Position numbers and translations under genes: made by a program
In this document: positions 58,391 to 64,000 of the stretch, one piece after another
Position numbering within the stretch: the first letter of the stretch is position 1
Layout: the number at the start of each line of letters is the position of its first letter
Notes under the pieces: generated by a model
What the model was told of the DNA's origin: nothing
Databases searched by the model: none
Seen by the model: the letters and a program-made list of their open reading frames with translations, nothing else
Source: Anolis sagrei
Taxonomy: Eukaryota > Chordata > Lepidosauria > Squamata > Anolidae
Direction: 5' to 3'
NCBI RefSeq assembly: GCF_037176765.1
Contig: NC_090025.1
Span: 75,431,545-75,495,544, forward strand
Length of the DNA: 64,000 nucleotides

Positions 58391-61300
58391 GACAGAAATA
58401 ATATCATAGTTTTGAAAGGGACCCCTAAAGAAGGACAATAATATATTCCATATTCCAGAGTAGGCAAACCAGACAATCTCTACATCAACACTAAAAAAAC
58501 AAAAACAAAAAAATACAACAACAAGAAGAAGTACTGTTTACCCACAAGCATAAAGAAATTACATATATTAGAAATCAACACTTTCTCATTACTTTATTTT
58601 CCAGATCACCAGACTGGGCCACAGCAATGCATGGCACGGGATGGCTAGTTAAAATATAATACTACAGGGAGTCCCCAAGTTCCAATAGGTTCTGTAGGTT
58701 TGTTCTTAAACTGAATGTATATGTAAGTCAGAATCCAGCCACATATAAGCTGAACAAGCCTGTGGTATTTGTTTTGCTGTCTACGCCCCTGTTCAGAAGA
58801 TATCACTTGACTTTCTGTCCCTGTGATAATTGGATTTTGAAAAATGTGGCTTGTTGTGGAAACAAAGGTTGGAGATAAAGCTTCAGTGGAGACCCCTCTT
58901 TCCCATGATTTCCAAGGGGTAGATATCTCTCACTTCCTGTTGTCTCATCCCCATTCTTAAGTGTGAGTCATGACTGCCTGTATACTCTCTTACCAGTCAA
59001 TTTACAAATTTTAATGGTGGCATGTGCTTTTTTAAAACCAAATGAACAGAATTAAATAGTTTCGGAACTCTTACAGGAAAAATAGGGGAGAAAGAAAGTA
59101 AAATAGTGAATAATCCTACTCTTGCTGTACGAGATTGAGCTGCAAACGAGTGGCATTCAGTTCTTTCTCCAGCTGTTTTATTTCAAGGCTCTGAGAACTG
59201 GACAGTTCCCTCAGTGTCCTGTCTTTCTCCAGTGATTCCTGTTGTAAAGTATAAATACAGAATCAATGCTGGAAAGAAAATCATTGAGAAGGAGGAAAAG
59301 CATTAAAAGTTCTGTTACAATTATTTTTAAATGCTGTGGCAAATGTTGCAGGCACTTTACATTGTAACTACATGAAACTATTGCATTTCTTCAGAAAGAA
59401 GGAACCTACACACAATTTAATTTCTAATAGTTGTTCTGAACCTTTCTGCTAACTTTAGCTTTCCGTGTTAAGCTTCAGTGAACCTGTGGATAAATTTTAT
59501 GAGGGTTAAGCACAACATTTTTTTTTCTCTTCAGCCTCCTTCCAGTTACTTTGAAAACTATATTTAAATGATAATAATAATTATTATTATTTATTTGACC
59601 AGTCATATGACCATTTCAAAATAGAACACGAGTAAAAAACAAGGCAAAAAGGTGAGGACAGCAGCTGGCCTTCTATTTATAGTCAGAATCTTATTTTCCT
59701 GGTTCTTCTTTCAGGAAATCTGCTCTTTTCTTGATAGCTTTCAGAATAAAAAGGCTTACTCTGATTATGTTCGATCTTTCCTGCCCTTCCTGCATCTATG
59801 GCAAGCATCCTCAGAGGTAATGAGGTGAACCTCACTACCTCTGAGGATGCTTGCCATAGATGCAGGCAAAATGTCAGGAGAGAATGCCTCTAGAACATGG
59901 CCATATAACCCAAAAAAACCTACAACAACCCACTGTCTTCATAACTGTCACTCTTTTCTTGTTAACATTGGATCTTTGGAATGGAAAACATGCTATGATG
60001 TAGCATATTCCCTGAACATACTCTGGGATCAATACAAATCTTTTTTATAATTTTTCAACTTGACTTTCACTTAACATAGGGGGGTCGCAGTTGGCGCAAT
60101 GGGTTAAACCCTTGTGTTGCTGAACTGCTGACATGAAGTTCGGAAGTTTGAAGCCATAGGTCGGGGGAGCACCTGCTGTTAGCCCTAGCTGCTGCCAACC
60201 TAGCAGTTCAAAAACATGCAAATGTGAGTAAATCAATAGATACCGCTTCAGTGGGAATGTAATAATGGCACCCATGCAGCCATGCTAGCAACGCAACCAG
60301 GAGATGTCTACGGACAACAGGCTCTTCAGCTTGGAAATGGAAAAAAGAGCACCTCCCCATGGCCAGAGTTGAGTTCCACCTCCAGAAAACAAAGATGAAG
60401 GGGGAAGCCTTTACCTTTGTTATGTGTATTTGTGGGTCAAAATGGTTCGGGCCCCGCCTATCTCCGCGATCGCATCTCCCTCTATGAACCAGCGTGAACT
60501 TTAAGATCTTCTGGGGAGGCCCTCCTTTCACTCCCACCACCGTCACAAGCACGGTTGGTGGGGACGAGAGAGAGGGCCTCGGTGGTGGCCCCCCGCCTCT
60601 CGAACACCCTTCCTGGAGAAATAAGACAGGCCCCATCCCTCCCCTCCTTTCGTAAGAGCCTGAAGACCTAGTGGTTTAAACAAACCTTTGAGAACGACTA
60701 GTTCTAGCTCTGCCCCAGAGACTGTAGAAATTGGCCATATCTTTTTCTACCAATTACCCAGGTCACTTTCTTCTATTAGGCCCTGGAAATGTACAGCCAT
60801 AGACTCTACCTAATTTCCTGAGTCCTCTAAAATCGCACTAGCCCGGCCCGGCCTTTTAAACTGCCTTGAACAGGCAGGATTGTTTTAAATATATGTGCTA
60901 CTGTGGTTTTTAATGCTTATTTTGCCTTGTTAATTTTATGTTCATGCTGTTCTCTTTGTATGTATTGATTATGTCACTTGGAAACCGCTCTGAATCCCCT
61001 TGGGGAGATAGAACGGTATATAAATAAAGTTTTGTTGTTGTTGTTGTCGTCGTTATTACATTGTACTAAAGGCATTGAATGTTTACCTATCTATGTATGT
61101 TGTAATCCACTCTAAGTCTCCTCAGAGAGATAGAGCGGAATATAAATAAAGCGTTATTATTATATATCCCAATGCCAGTTTAATACTCTGGACAAAAATT
61201 CAAGAAAACAAAGGCAATATTTGAAAAGATAAAGTTCATTGTACCTGCAAGCGTGAAGAGCTTCCTTCAGGAGACCTTGCAGGAGGATGGCTAGAAAGAC

Positions 61301-61619
61301 AAGACCCTAGCCATGGCAGGAGCCGAGATTTAATTATTTCCATGCCTGCATACTGTCCACCTAGATCATAAAGAAAAAAAAGCAGGGGGGGGGGGGAGGA
61401 GAGTGTTAAAATCTATACAATGATGTGACAATATAGGAGCTAACCATAATCTAGTCTATATTGTAGGGCCTATAAGCCATTGTCCATACATTCAGAACAG
61501 GGAACAACCTCACCTTGTTGACATGTTTGATTGAGGATTGTGAAAAGTTGCCCCTGGATCATGGAGTTCAATTCCATAATTTCACAGCATCGGGTCAGAT
61601 TCTGATCACATGAGTTAAT
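43212..61619 (-). CDS. SPATA18: SPATA18 (Mieap, mitochondria-eating protein), 12 coding exons, 5' end outside window
   Basis: Mieap is a p53-inducible protein of mitochondrial quality control, reported to act at damaged mitochondria and to bind cardiolipin (family knowledge). Joining complement(61514..61619, 61245..61360, 59120..59238, 57276..57371, 53515..53649, 53072..53309, 52516..52674, 50709..50884, 48699..48822, 47436..47522, 45710..45755, 43212..43219) gives 469 codons and a TAG with no phase conflict. Recognition rests on remembered human Mieap: [98 protein letters not shown]. Human Mieap is 538 residues; the missing first exon(s) and a shorter coiled-coil region account for most of the difference. 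The order is coiled coil (about residues 75-190), Arg/Ser linker (191-220), conserved Mieap domain (221-423), Arg/Ser tail. Every intron checked is GT-AG. No start codon is assigned because the first exon is outside. Confidence 0.95.
43447..43832 (-). mobile_element. tRNA-derived SINE, interrupted
   Basis: The plus-strand reading CTTGTGGGAGGCTTCTCTCA, CGGATTCGAACCTGCAACCT and CCCACTGCACCACCAGGGGC is the reverse of a tRNA-headed SINE. The other half, ACGTTGCCCAGGGGATGCCC, lies left of an AT-rich insertion at about 43567-43660. Same family as 32772-32956. Confidence 0.8.
43833..44215. other. Unassigned, SPATA18 intron
   Basis: No repeat recognised. Confidence 0.4.
44216..44350. mobile_element. 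hAT-type MITE family B, perfect TSD
   Basis: 135 bp, CAGTGGTTCTCAACCTGTGG to GGTTGAGAAACACTG. TSD CCTTAAAC on both sides (44208-44215, 44351-44358). The interior is a palindrome around CCTAACAGCTGG. Confidence 0.93.
44578..44703. mobile_element. hAT-type MITE family B
   Basis: CAGTGATTCTCAACTTGTG to GGTTGAGATCCACTG. TSD ATTCAGAG / ATTTAGAG with one mismatch (44570-44577, 44704-44711). Confidence 0.9.
44893..45412. mobile_element. Palindromic MITE (ATAATCCAG family), split by hAT family A
   Basis: The left part (CCCCTTCTATACTGCCATAT, ATAATCCAGATTGTCAAAAC) and right part (TTTGAACTGGATTATATGAG, GCAGTGTAGAAGGGGCC) join when 44953-45303 and one target copy are removed. Confidence 0.88.
44953..45303. 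mobile_element. hAT-type family A nested in a MITE
   Basis: 351 bp, CAGGGGTCCTCAAACTAAGT to TTGAGGACCCCTG. TSD ATCTACAT / ATCTATAT (44945-44952, 45304-45311). In reverse orientation to the copy at 3226. Confidence 0.92.
45710..45755 (-). CDS. SPATA18: SPATA18 exon, Ser/Pro/Arg tail
   Basis: 46 nt, phase 0 in and 1 out. It encodes [15 protein letters not shown], matching the style and length of the human tail [13 protein letters not shown]. The acceptor is TCTTCTAG and the donor is CCCAA|GTAAGT. It is short and was identified by phase and by the match to the human C-terminus. Confidence 0.88.
45826..45960. mobile_element. hAT-type MITE family B, perfect TSD
   Basis: 135 bp, CAGTGGTTCTCAACCTGGAG to GGTTGAGAACCACTG. 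TSD ATCTAGAA (45818-45825, 45961-45968). Confidence 0.94.
46096..46480. mobile_element. Tigger/pogo-like short element, split by family B
   Basis: CAGTTAGTCCTCTACATTCA at 46100 begins it, and GATCCTCCAGCACAATTCTA after the nested MITE continues it. Related wording at 11262-11512. Superfamily uncertain. Confidence 0.4.
46198..46333. mobile_element. hAT-type MITE family B, perfect TSD, nested
   Basis: 136 bp, CAGTGGTTCTCAACCTGTGG to GGTTGAGAACCACTG. TSD CTCTAGAT (46190-46197, 46334-46341). Confidence 0.94.
46792..47254 (+). mobile_element. tRNA-derived SINE with CR1-like tail, full length
   Basis: A tRNA-like head GGGACTGTGGCGCAGCTGGC (A box) and GGTCATGAGTTCTAAGCC (B-box-like), a body of about 290 bp, then CCTGAGTCTCCTGCAGGGTG and AATATAAATACTG, ending in a TAAA repeat. 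Inside SPATA18, in the intron between 45755 and 47436, antisense to the gene. Confidence 0.9.
47436..47522 (-). CDS. SPATA18: SPATA18 exon, Arg/Ser-rich tail
   Basis: 87 nt, phase 0 in and out. It encodes [20 protein letters not shown] followed by NAGYTRHL, parallel to human [18 protein letters not shown]. The acceptor is TTTTTAG and the donor is CACTTG|GTAAAG. If the donor were skipped, the frame would end two codons later at TAG, so a shorter isoform is possible. Confidence 0.9.
47859..48566 (+). mobile_element. Solo LTR in SPATA18 intron, antisense
   Basis: 708 bp, TGTTGGGGCTCCAGC to GAAGTGCAACA, with CATAG / CATAT as the 5-bp target duplication. AATAAA lies at 48489-48494. Fossil LTR without internal region. 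It lies about 130 bp from the exon at 48699. Confidence 0.82.
48699..48822 (-). CDS. SPATA18: SPATA18 exon, end of Mieap domain
   Basis: 124 nt, phase 2 in and 0 out. It encodes [20 protein letters not shown], then [20 protein letters not shown] and a Leu. This is nearly identical to human [40 protein letters not shown]. The acceptor is TGTCCAG and the donor is GCTCTA|GTAAGT. Confidence 0.97.
48922..49253. mobile_element. Palindromic MITE, TAGGCATGGGC type
   Basis: AGGCATGGGCAGTCCATGG at the left pairs with CCATGGATTGCCCATGCCT at the right. GTGTTGCTAAAGTTCTGGTG pairs with the reverse of ACAAGAACTTTAGCAACACT. Second copy of the 11983-12299 family. Confidence 0.87.
49443..49745. mobile_element. 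Nested pair of ATAATCCAG-family MITEs
   Basis: The outer copy begins CCCCATCTACACTACCATAT and ends GATTATATGGCAGTGTAGAT. An inner copy of the same broad family (GGGCCCTTCCACACAGCC ... GTGTGGAAGAGGCCCC, about 49517-49665) interrupts it. Confidence 0.78.
49800..50045. mobile_element. Palindromic MITE, decayed
   Basis: CACACTAAACTAATATAGTG and ATCTGGGAGTTGTAGATTTT on the left; CCTAAACTTTAAATTCCAGG and TTGTGTAGTGTG on the right. Confidence 0.5.
50164..50228 (+). mobile_element. SINE 3' tail (CR1-like) fragment
   Basis: CACTTTGAGTCCCCCCAGCG, GTATATAAATACTG and TAAA repeats match the tail of 46792-47254. Confidence 0.7.
50326..50466. mobile_element. Palindromic MITE (ATAATCCAG family)
   Basis: CCCCCTTCTGAACTGCCATA to TATGGCCGTGTAGAAAGGGC, with ATAATCCAGATTAATCCACA inside. 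Confidence 0.8.
50709..50884 (-). CDS. SPATA18: SPATA18 exon, Mieap domain core
   Basis: 176 nt, phase 0 in and 2 out. It encodes [20 protein letters not shown], then [20 protein letters not shown] and TDGELFSEY. This is one of the best conserved parts of the family (human DVIRAMNVNPKISFPPVVDF, MQALEPPLDIAFGADGE). The acceptor is TTTCAG and the donor is TACAA|GTAAGA. Confidence 0.97.
50990..51636. other. Unassigned SPATA18 intron sequence
   Basis: AC-rich near 50983-51035; otherwise nothing recognised. Confidence 0.35.
51637..52318 (+). mobile_element. Solo LTR in SPATA18 intron, antisense
   Basis: 682 bp, TGTTGTAGTCTGGCAAG to CTAGTGTGCAACA. 5-bp flanks GCACC / ACACC. AATAAA at 52241-52246. 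Related to the LTR at 47859-48566 (shared GGGTGAAAGG/GGTGAAAAGG end and TTTGGATTACTGCTATTT wording). Fossil. Confidence 0.8.
52516..52674 (-). CDS. SPATA18: SPATA18 exon, Mieap domain
   Basis: 159 nt, phase 0 in and out. It encodes [20 protein letters not shown] and ends YDVQSSVN, aligned with human EAFHVAKMAFRHFKIRVRKS and YDSQSSVN. The acceptor is TTTGTAG and the donor is GTCAAT|GTAAGT. A solo LTR ends about 200 bp away in the neighbouring intron. Confidence 0.96.
52745..52800. mobile_element. CACTATGTAACA MITE fragment
   Basis: ACACTATGTAACATGACTTT and GGTTATAAAAGTCATTT match the left end of 36558-37023. Confidence 0.6.
52942..52975. repeat. (ATT)n microsatellite
   Basis: ATT repeats with one interruption. 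Confidence 0.9.
53072..53309 (-). CDS. SPATA18: SPATA18 exon, Arg/Ser linker and start of Mieap domain
   Basis: 238 nt, phase 2 in and 0 out. The first part is a run of Arg-Ser and Ser-Pro pairs ([18 protein letters not shown]), like the human SRSRSPSP block. It is followed by [20 protein letters not shown] and [10 protein letters not shown], which align with human RFSDAYSQARLDAQCLLRR and [10 protein letters not shown]. The acceptor is CTTCCAG and the donor is GCTGTG|GTAAGG. Confidence 0.96.
53515..53649 (-). CDS. SPATA18: SPATA18 exon, coiled coil end
   Basis: 135 nt, phase 2 in and 2 out. It encodes [20 protein letters not shown] then [30 protein letters not shown] matches human LKEEIAVLSA. 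Two AG acceptors lie 7 nt apart; TTAAG|TCTAAAGG is chosen because only it keeps the frame from the previous exon, while the other would meet a stop. Human Mieap has about 40 more residues between this exon and the preceding one, so an extra exon may be missing here, absent in this lineage, or overlooked in the 3.6-kb intron. Confidence 0.92.
53650..54269. other. Unassigned SPATA18 intron
   Basis: No repeat recognised. An additional coiled-coil exon, present in human Mieap, was looked for and not found. Confidence 0.35.
54270..54412 (+). mobile_element. SINE 3' tail (CR1-like) fragment
   Basis: GCCATATATATGTTGTGTTC, CACCCTGAGTCCCCCTCTGG, AGAATATAAATGC and TAAA repeats. Confidence 0.75.
54848..55845 (+). 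mobile_element. 5S-type SINE body, split by an LTR
   Basis: GGTTTGAATCTCTG, CACACTCTCTCAGAGAAATA and AACCCTCTCTGAACAAATTC before the LTR, and CAGAAATGACTTGAAGGCAG after it, match the body of 63095-63352. Confidence 0.65.
54985..55803 (+). mobile_element. Solo LTR in SPATA18 intron, antisense
   Basis: 819 bp, TGTTGGAAATCAACCTG to CTGGGGTGCAACA. AATAAA at 55728-55733. Same family as 35654-36429. Flanking 5-mers (ATTAC, GTCAG) do not match, so one boundary may be off or the flank has decayed. Fossil without internal region. Confidence 0.78.
55921..56074 (+). mobile_element. CR1-like SINE tail plus ATT repeat
   Basis: GGCATTGAATGTTTGCTATT, CTGCCCTGAGTCCCCATTGG and an ATT repeat (56034-56074). 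Confidence 0.7.
56221..56972 (+). mobile_element. mariner transposon, internally deleted
   Basis: Terminal inverted repeats TGAGGGTTGAATGAAAAAGA and (reverse) CGAGGGTTGAATGAAAAATA, flanked by TA. The plus strand encodes the N-terminal helix-turn-helix of a mariner transposase, [20 protein letters not shown] and [20 protein letters not shown]. At 752 bp against about 1.3 kb for a full mariner, the catalytic core is mostly missing. After the first 74 codons the frame is broken and continues in another frame. It lies in the SPATA18 intron between exons 53649 and 57276. Confidence 0.93.
57276..57371 (-). CDS. SPATA18: SPATA18 exon, coiled coil
   Basis: 96 nt, phase 2 in and 2 out. It encodes [19 protein letters not shown] then [12 protein letters not shown], aligned with human LAETEKNLEETKNRSAISLL and LAAEEEINQLK. 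The acceptor is TTCTTGCAG and the donor is GCAGA|GTAAGA. A Helitron lies just upstream in gene orientation and a mariner just downstream, both intronic. Confidence 0.94.
57613..58648 (+). mobile_element. Helitron, non-autonomous, full ends, with cargo
   Basis: It begins TCTATATAAATAAAAATGTA after an A and ends with the hairpin GGGCCACAGCAATGCATGGC then CTAG before a T, the A|T insertion rule of Helitrons. The interior holds a long block shared with the hAT family C element (58220-58250 is its reversed end), a CR1-type block (GCCATCCAGTCCAACTCCCT) and an AC repeat (58352-58382). No Rep/helicase frame. Same structure as 23109-23927. Confidence 0.92.
58649..59119. other. Unassigned SPATA18 intron
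   Basis: ACAGGGAGTCCCCAAGTTCC near 58665 resembles a decayed DNA-transposon end; nothing else recognised. Confidence 0.35.
59120..59238 (-). CDS. SPATA18: SPATA18 exon, start of the coiled coil
   Basis: 119 nt, phase 0 in and 2 out. It encodes [20 protein letters not shown] and a heptad-like run with [17 protein letters not shown]. Leu and charged residues alternate as in a coiled coil, matching the human segment that ends in QLNQVQDDLAE. The donor GA|GTAGGA is weaker than the others in the gene but has the invariant GT. Confidence 0.92.
59776..59935. mobile_element. Penelope-like element end with short palindrome
   Basis: GGCAAGCATCCTCAGAGGTA pairs with TACCTCTGAGGATGCTTGCC across about 15 bp, followed by GCCTCTAGAACATGGCCATA and CCTACAACAACCC. 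A third inverted copy of this 3' end in the window. Confidence 0.82.
60074..60418 (+). mobile_element. Sauria-type tRNA SINE
   Basis: TTGGCGCAATGGGTTAAACC (A box region), CTGCTGCCAACCTAGCAGTT, AAACATGCAAATGTGAGTAA and an ending GCCTTTACCTTTG. Diverged from 15734. Confidence 0.82.
60436..61057 (+). mobile_element. CR1 LINE 3' end
   Basis: Coding end GGGCCCCGCCTATCTCCGCG, TCCCTCTATGAACCAGCGTG, GGGGACGAGAGAGAGGGCCT and a 3' UTR to GAATCCCCTTGGGGAGATAG with a GTT repeat. Same subfamily as 27447-28318 (shared GCCCGGCCTTTTAAA). Confidence 0.88.
61058..61160 (+). mobile_element. CR1-like SINE tail fragment
   Basis: GGCATTGAATGTTTACCTAT, CACTCTAAGTCTCCTCAGAG, AATATAAATAAAGCG and an ATT run. Confidence 0.7.
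61245..61360 (-). CDS. SPATA18: SPATA18 exon with the IKSRLLPWL motif
   Basis: 116 nt, entering at phase 1 (G|GT GGA) and ending at phase 0. It encodes [19 protein letters not shown] followed by a Ser/Pro-rich end. IKSRLLPWL is identical to the human protein. The acceptor is ATCTAG and the donor is TTGCAG|GTACAA. The variable Ser/Pro stretch after the motif is also poorly conserved in the family. Confidence 0.93.
61514..61619 (-). CDS. SPATA18: SPATA18 exon, first one visible (phase 0 in, 1 out)
   Basis: Reads I-N-S-C-D-Q-N-L then [16 protein letters not shown], matching the human CDQNL and GQLFGIL region near residue 33. The acceptor is TTTTCCAG and the donor is CAAG|GTGAGG. Human Mieap has about 30 residues before this exon. 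No matching exon was seen between 61620 and 64000, so the start codon lies to the right of the window. Confidence 0.92.
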
Positions 61620-61654
61620 CTGGAAAAACAAGAAATGCTTCAATTACTCTATAT

Positions 61655-62016
61655 CAGGGCTCCACAAACTTTTTAAACAGAGGGCCAGCTCATAGTCCCT
61701 CAAACTGTTGGAGGGCCAGATTATAATTTGGAAAAACATTAATGAATTCCTATGCACATGGCACATATCTTATTTGTAGAGAGAAAAACCACTTTAAAAC
61801 AATACAATAATTAAAATGAAGAACAATTTTAATAAATATAAGCTTATTAGTATTTCAATGGGAAGTGTGGGCCTGCTTTTGGCTGATGAGATAGGATTGT
61901 TGTTGTTATTGTGTGGTTTCAAGTTGTTTCAGACTTAGGTTGACCCTGAGCGAGGGCTGGGTAAATGACTTTGGAGGGCCATATCCGGTGCCCGGGCCTT
62001 AGTTTGAGGACCCCTG
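61655..62016. mobile_element. hAT-type family A, perfect TSD
   Basis: 362 bp, CAGGGCTCCACAAACTTTTT to TTTGAGGACCCCTG. TSD CTCTATAT on both sides (61647-61654, 62017-62024). Only about 30 bp from the SPATA18 exon border at 61619. Confidence 0.94.
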
Positions 62017-62214
62017 CTCTATATAGTCATGTAGAAATCTAGGGGGGGATCAATCCCCCAAAATTGGATCAACACGCATGTTCATTGCTTCATTTGCTCC
62101 CCATCAGGTGATAACTTGCATGTATGAAAGGTGAATCATGGGAATAGCATCATTCAGAACTCAGTCACATTATAATATAATGTATTTCATCAAATTAGTT
62201 CCACATTTGGTTAT

Positions 62215-62583
62215 CAGTGGCCCTTTCACAATACACAGTTATAGCACTGTGATTCTATTTGAATTTTGGTCCCTCTCTATGCAGCCCTATAAAATCCAAA
62301 CTATCTGATTTAAACTGGATTATATGGCAGTGTAGACTCATATAATCCAGTTCAAGGCAGATAATGTGAATTATCTGCTTTGATAATCTGGATTATAAGG
62401 CAGTGTAGAAGGGGCCTTGGTTGCATCCTATGAAATATGGGTTTGTAATTTTGTGAAGTACTAGAGATCCCCAACAGAGAATTCTAAGTACCTTTCCATA
62501 AACTATAAATCCCAGCAATGTCATATGAAGGAAGCGTAGTAGTTGAAAAAGAATCATAGCACTATAGTGTATTATGAAAGGGT
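62215..62583. mobile_element. Palindromic MITE containing a second MITE
   Basis: CCCTTTCACAATACACAGTT and ATAGCACTGTGATTC on the left pair with GAATCATAGCACTATAGTGT and ATTATGAAAGGG on the right. The inner ATAATCCAG-family copy occupies 62271-62417. Confidence 0.83.
62271..62417. mobile_element. ATAATCCAG-family MITE, nested
   Basis: CCCTCTCTATGCAGCCCTAT to GGCAGTGTAGAAGGGGCC, with TTGGT-like flanks on both sides. Confidence 0.8.
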
Positions 62584-63094
62584 CTCCAACTGTAAGGAAA
62601 TTCTGCTCACACATGTGTAAACCTATTTTAGAATTGAATGGGAAGAGGTACGTGCCAACAAATGAGATGATGCACCCAAAAGGCGCTCTTGATCTGTGAA
62701 TTCAAGAAACATATCCAAAAGTTGGAGTTAGTCTCAGCATTACTGGATACTTTAATGGTATTAGAATGAGAGAGTAAATACGTTCTAGCAGAGAGGCACA
62801 AGCCAGTGGTTGCCACTGTTGAGAGAGCATGGGAACACACATTGTGATGTCAGGACATTGGTTAAGTTCTAATGGAAGTTACAAGGGTAACTAGAACAAT
62901 TGCCATTTTTTACAGGAGCTGGATGAATACAATTCAGTTCCAGGATTGAATTGGAGAGACCAGGATTCAAATCTATACCTGGAAACTCACCTGGTCACCT
63001 TGAGAAGTAGCAATTCCTCAGTATACTTTACCCCACAAATCTCTTGTTACCATCAAATGTTGAGGGGGGGTGGGGAGTTGTAATTAGTTAGGTC
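62584..63094. other. Unassigned, probable SPATA18 first visible intron
   Basis: No exon matching the Mieap N-terminus was found here in the minus strand. Confidence 0.4.
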
Positions 63095-63406
63095 CTAAAT
63101 TACCATAAAGGCACCAAATCCTGTCTGATCTTAGAAGCTAAACAGGGTGAGCCCTGGTTACTACATGGTAAGAAGCAGGTAAGCAATAAAATGTATTATT
63201 ATTATTACTTGGATGGGAGACCACCAAAGAATACCAGCTGCTGTAGGCACTATTTCAGAGAAAGTAACTGGCAAAACCTTCTCTGAGCATTCCTTGCCTA
63301 TGAAAACCCTATGAAATCCATAGGGTTGCCTTAAGTTGACTAAAGACTGATACTAATAATAATAATAATAAATGATAATTAATAATAATTAATAATAATA
63401 ATAAAC
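63095..63406 (+). mobile_element. 5S-rRNA-derived SINE with AAT tail
   Basis: ATCCTGTCTGATCTTAGAAG, CTAAACAGGGTGAGCCCTGG and, after a 46-bp AT-rich insertion (about 63161-63207), ACTTGGATGGGAGACCACCA, TGCTGTAGGCAC follow 5S rRNA closely. The body has CCTTGCCTATGAAAACCCTA and ends in AAT repeats (63352-63406). It is not a functional 5S gene. Confidence 0.88.
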
Positions 63407-64000
63407 CGATGCCATCAAAGCCAGAATTGAAAAGTCGACGATAGATCCCAAATGTAGACTCTGCAAGAAAGCAGATGAAACAATAAATCATATCCTCAGC
63501 TGCTGCAAATAGATCGTGCAGACAGACTACAAGCAGAGGCATAACACCGTTGCTCAGATAATTCATTGGAGCTTGTGCCACAAATACCATCTGCCTGCAA
63601 CAAAGAACTGGTGGGATCACAAGCCGGAAAAAGTTACAGAGAATGAACACGTCAAGCTACTCTGGGACTTCTGGATTCAGACAGACAGAGTTTTGGAGCA
63701 CAATACTCCGGACGTCACGATTGTGTTAAAAAACAAAGTATGGATTGTCGATGTTGCAATCCCAGGTGACAGCAGGATTGAAAAGAAACATCTGGAAAAG
63801 CTGACATCATATGAGGATGTAAAGATCGAACTGCAAAGACTCTGGGACAAGCCAGTCAAGGTGGTCCCAGTGATGATCGGCACATTGGGTGCAGTGCCTA
63901 AAGACCTTGGCCTGCACTTAAGCACAATTGGCACTGACAAAATTACCATCTGCCAGCTGCAGAAGGCCACCTTACTGGGATCTGTATGCATTATTCGCCG
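63407..64000 (+). mobile_element. R4/Dong-type LINE, 3' coding end (runs off the window)
   Basis: The plus strand reads AIKARIEKSTIDPKCRLCKK, ADETINHILSCC (C-x2-C-x7-H-x4-C knuckle), LLWDFWIQTDRVLEHNTPDV, WIVDVAIPGDSRIEKK and VKVVPVMIGTLGAVPKDLGL. A zinc knuckle followed by a PD...D restriction-like endonuclease is the C-terminal order of R2/R4-type LINEs. One in-frame TAG follows the knuckle; the rest (about 160 codons) is open to the edge. It sits directly after a TAA/AAT repeat. Confidence 0.85.

Noticed and set aside
63095-63352. Functional 5S rRNA gene
   Set aside because: The 5S part is diverged, interrupted by 46 bp and continues into a SINE body with an AAT tail.
61620-64000. SPATA18 first exon or promoter
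   Set aside because: No minus-strand frame resembling the human N-terminus was seen; the region is repeats and unassigned sequence.

Overview
The window is vertebrate nuclear DNA, almost certainly from a squamate reptile and most consistent with an Anolis-like lizard. The evidence is its interspersed repeats: CR1 LINEs, a Bov-B (RTE) LINE end, an R4/Dong-type LINE, SINEs of the Sauria type ending in repeated ACCTTT, 5S-rRNA-derived SINEs, Helitrons, Penelope-like elements and many short hAT-type elements. The species call is an inference; no species-specific marker was tested.

One host gene is recognised, on the minus strand from about 61619 down to 43212: SPATA18, which encodes the mitochondria-eating protein Mieap. 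Twelve coding exons can be joined with canonical AG/GT borders and fully compatible phases into 469 codons plus a stop. The first coding exon or exons (about 30-35 residues in the human protein) lie beyond the right edge of the window. The chain covers the cysteine-bearing N-terminal region, the coiled-coil region, an Arg/Ser-rich linker, the conserved C-terminal Mieap domain and an Arg/Ser-rich tail ending in Pro-Arg-Ile. The 3' UTR must continue below 43212, but its end could not be fixed.

Positions 1 to about 42000 hold no recognisable host exon. This is intergenic DNA built from 3' fragments of CR1 LINEs (1-1390, 17733-17935, 18975-20935, 27447-28318, 31313-31827, 32225-33032, 33450-34213), other LINE ends (8225-8385, 8705-9180, 17100-17697, 35216-35650), solo LTRs, tRNA- and 5S-derived SINEs, and palindromic DNA-transposon derivatives, with stretches of unassigned sequence between. 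A 78-nt truncated U6 snRNA retrocopy with a 12-bp target-site duplication lies at 15205-15282.

The SPATA18 introns hold three solo LTRs (all antisense to the gene), an internally deleted mariner (56221-56972), a Helitron carrying older repeats as cargo (57613-58648), three kinds of hAT-type element with clear 8-bp duplications, and tRNA- and 5S-derived SINEs. The right edge (63407-64000) is the 3' coding end of an R4/Dong-like LINE sitting directly in a TAA repeat.

No new multigene system was found. The most interesting signals are structural: an in-frame 267-bp triplication inside a CR1 copy, three inverted (snap-back) Penelope-like copies within 20 kb, a Helitron family that moves with nested hAT and CR1 fragments, a shared nnnTAnnn target preference across three hAT-type families, the U6 retrocopy, and several datable nested insertions.
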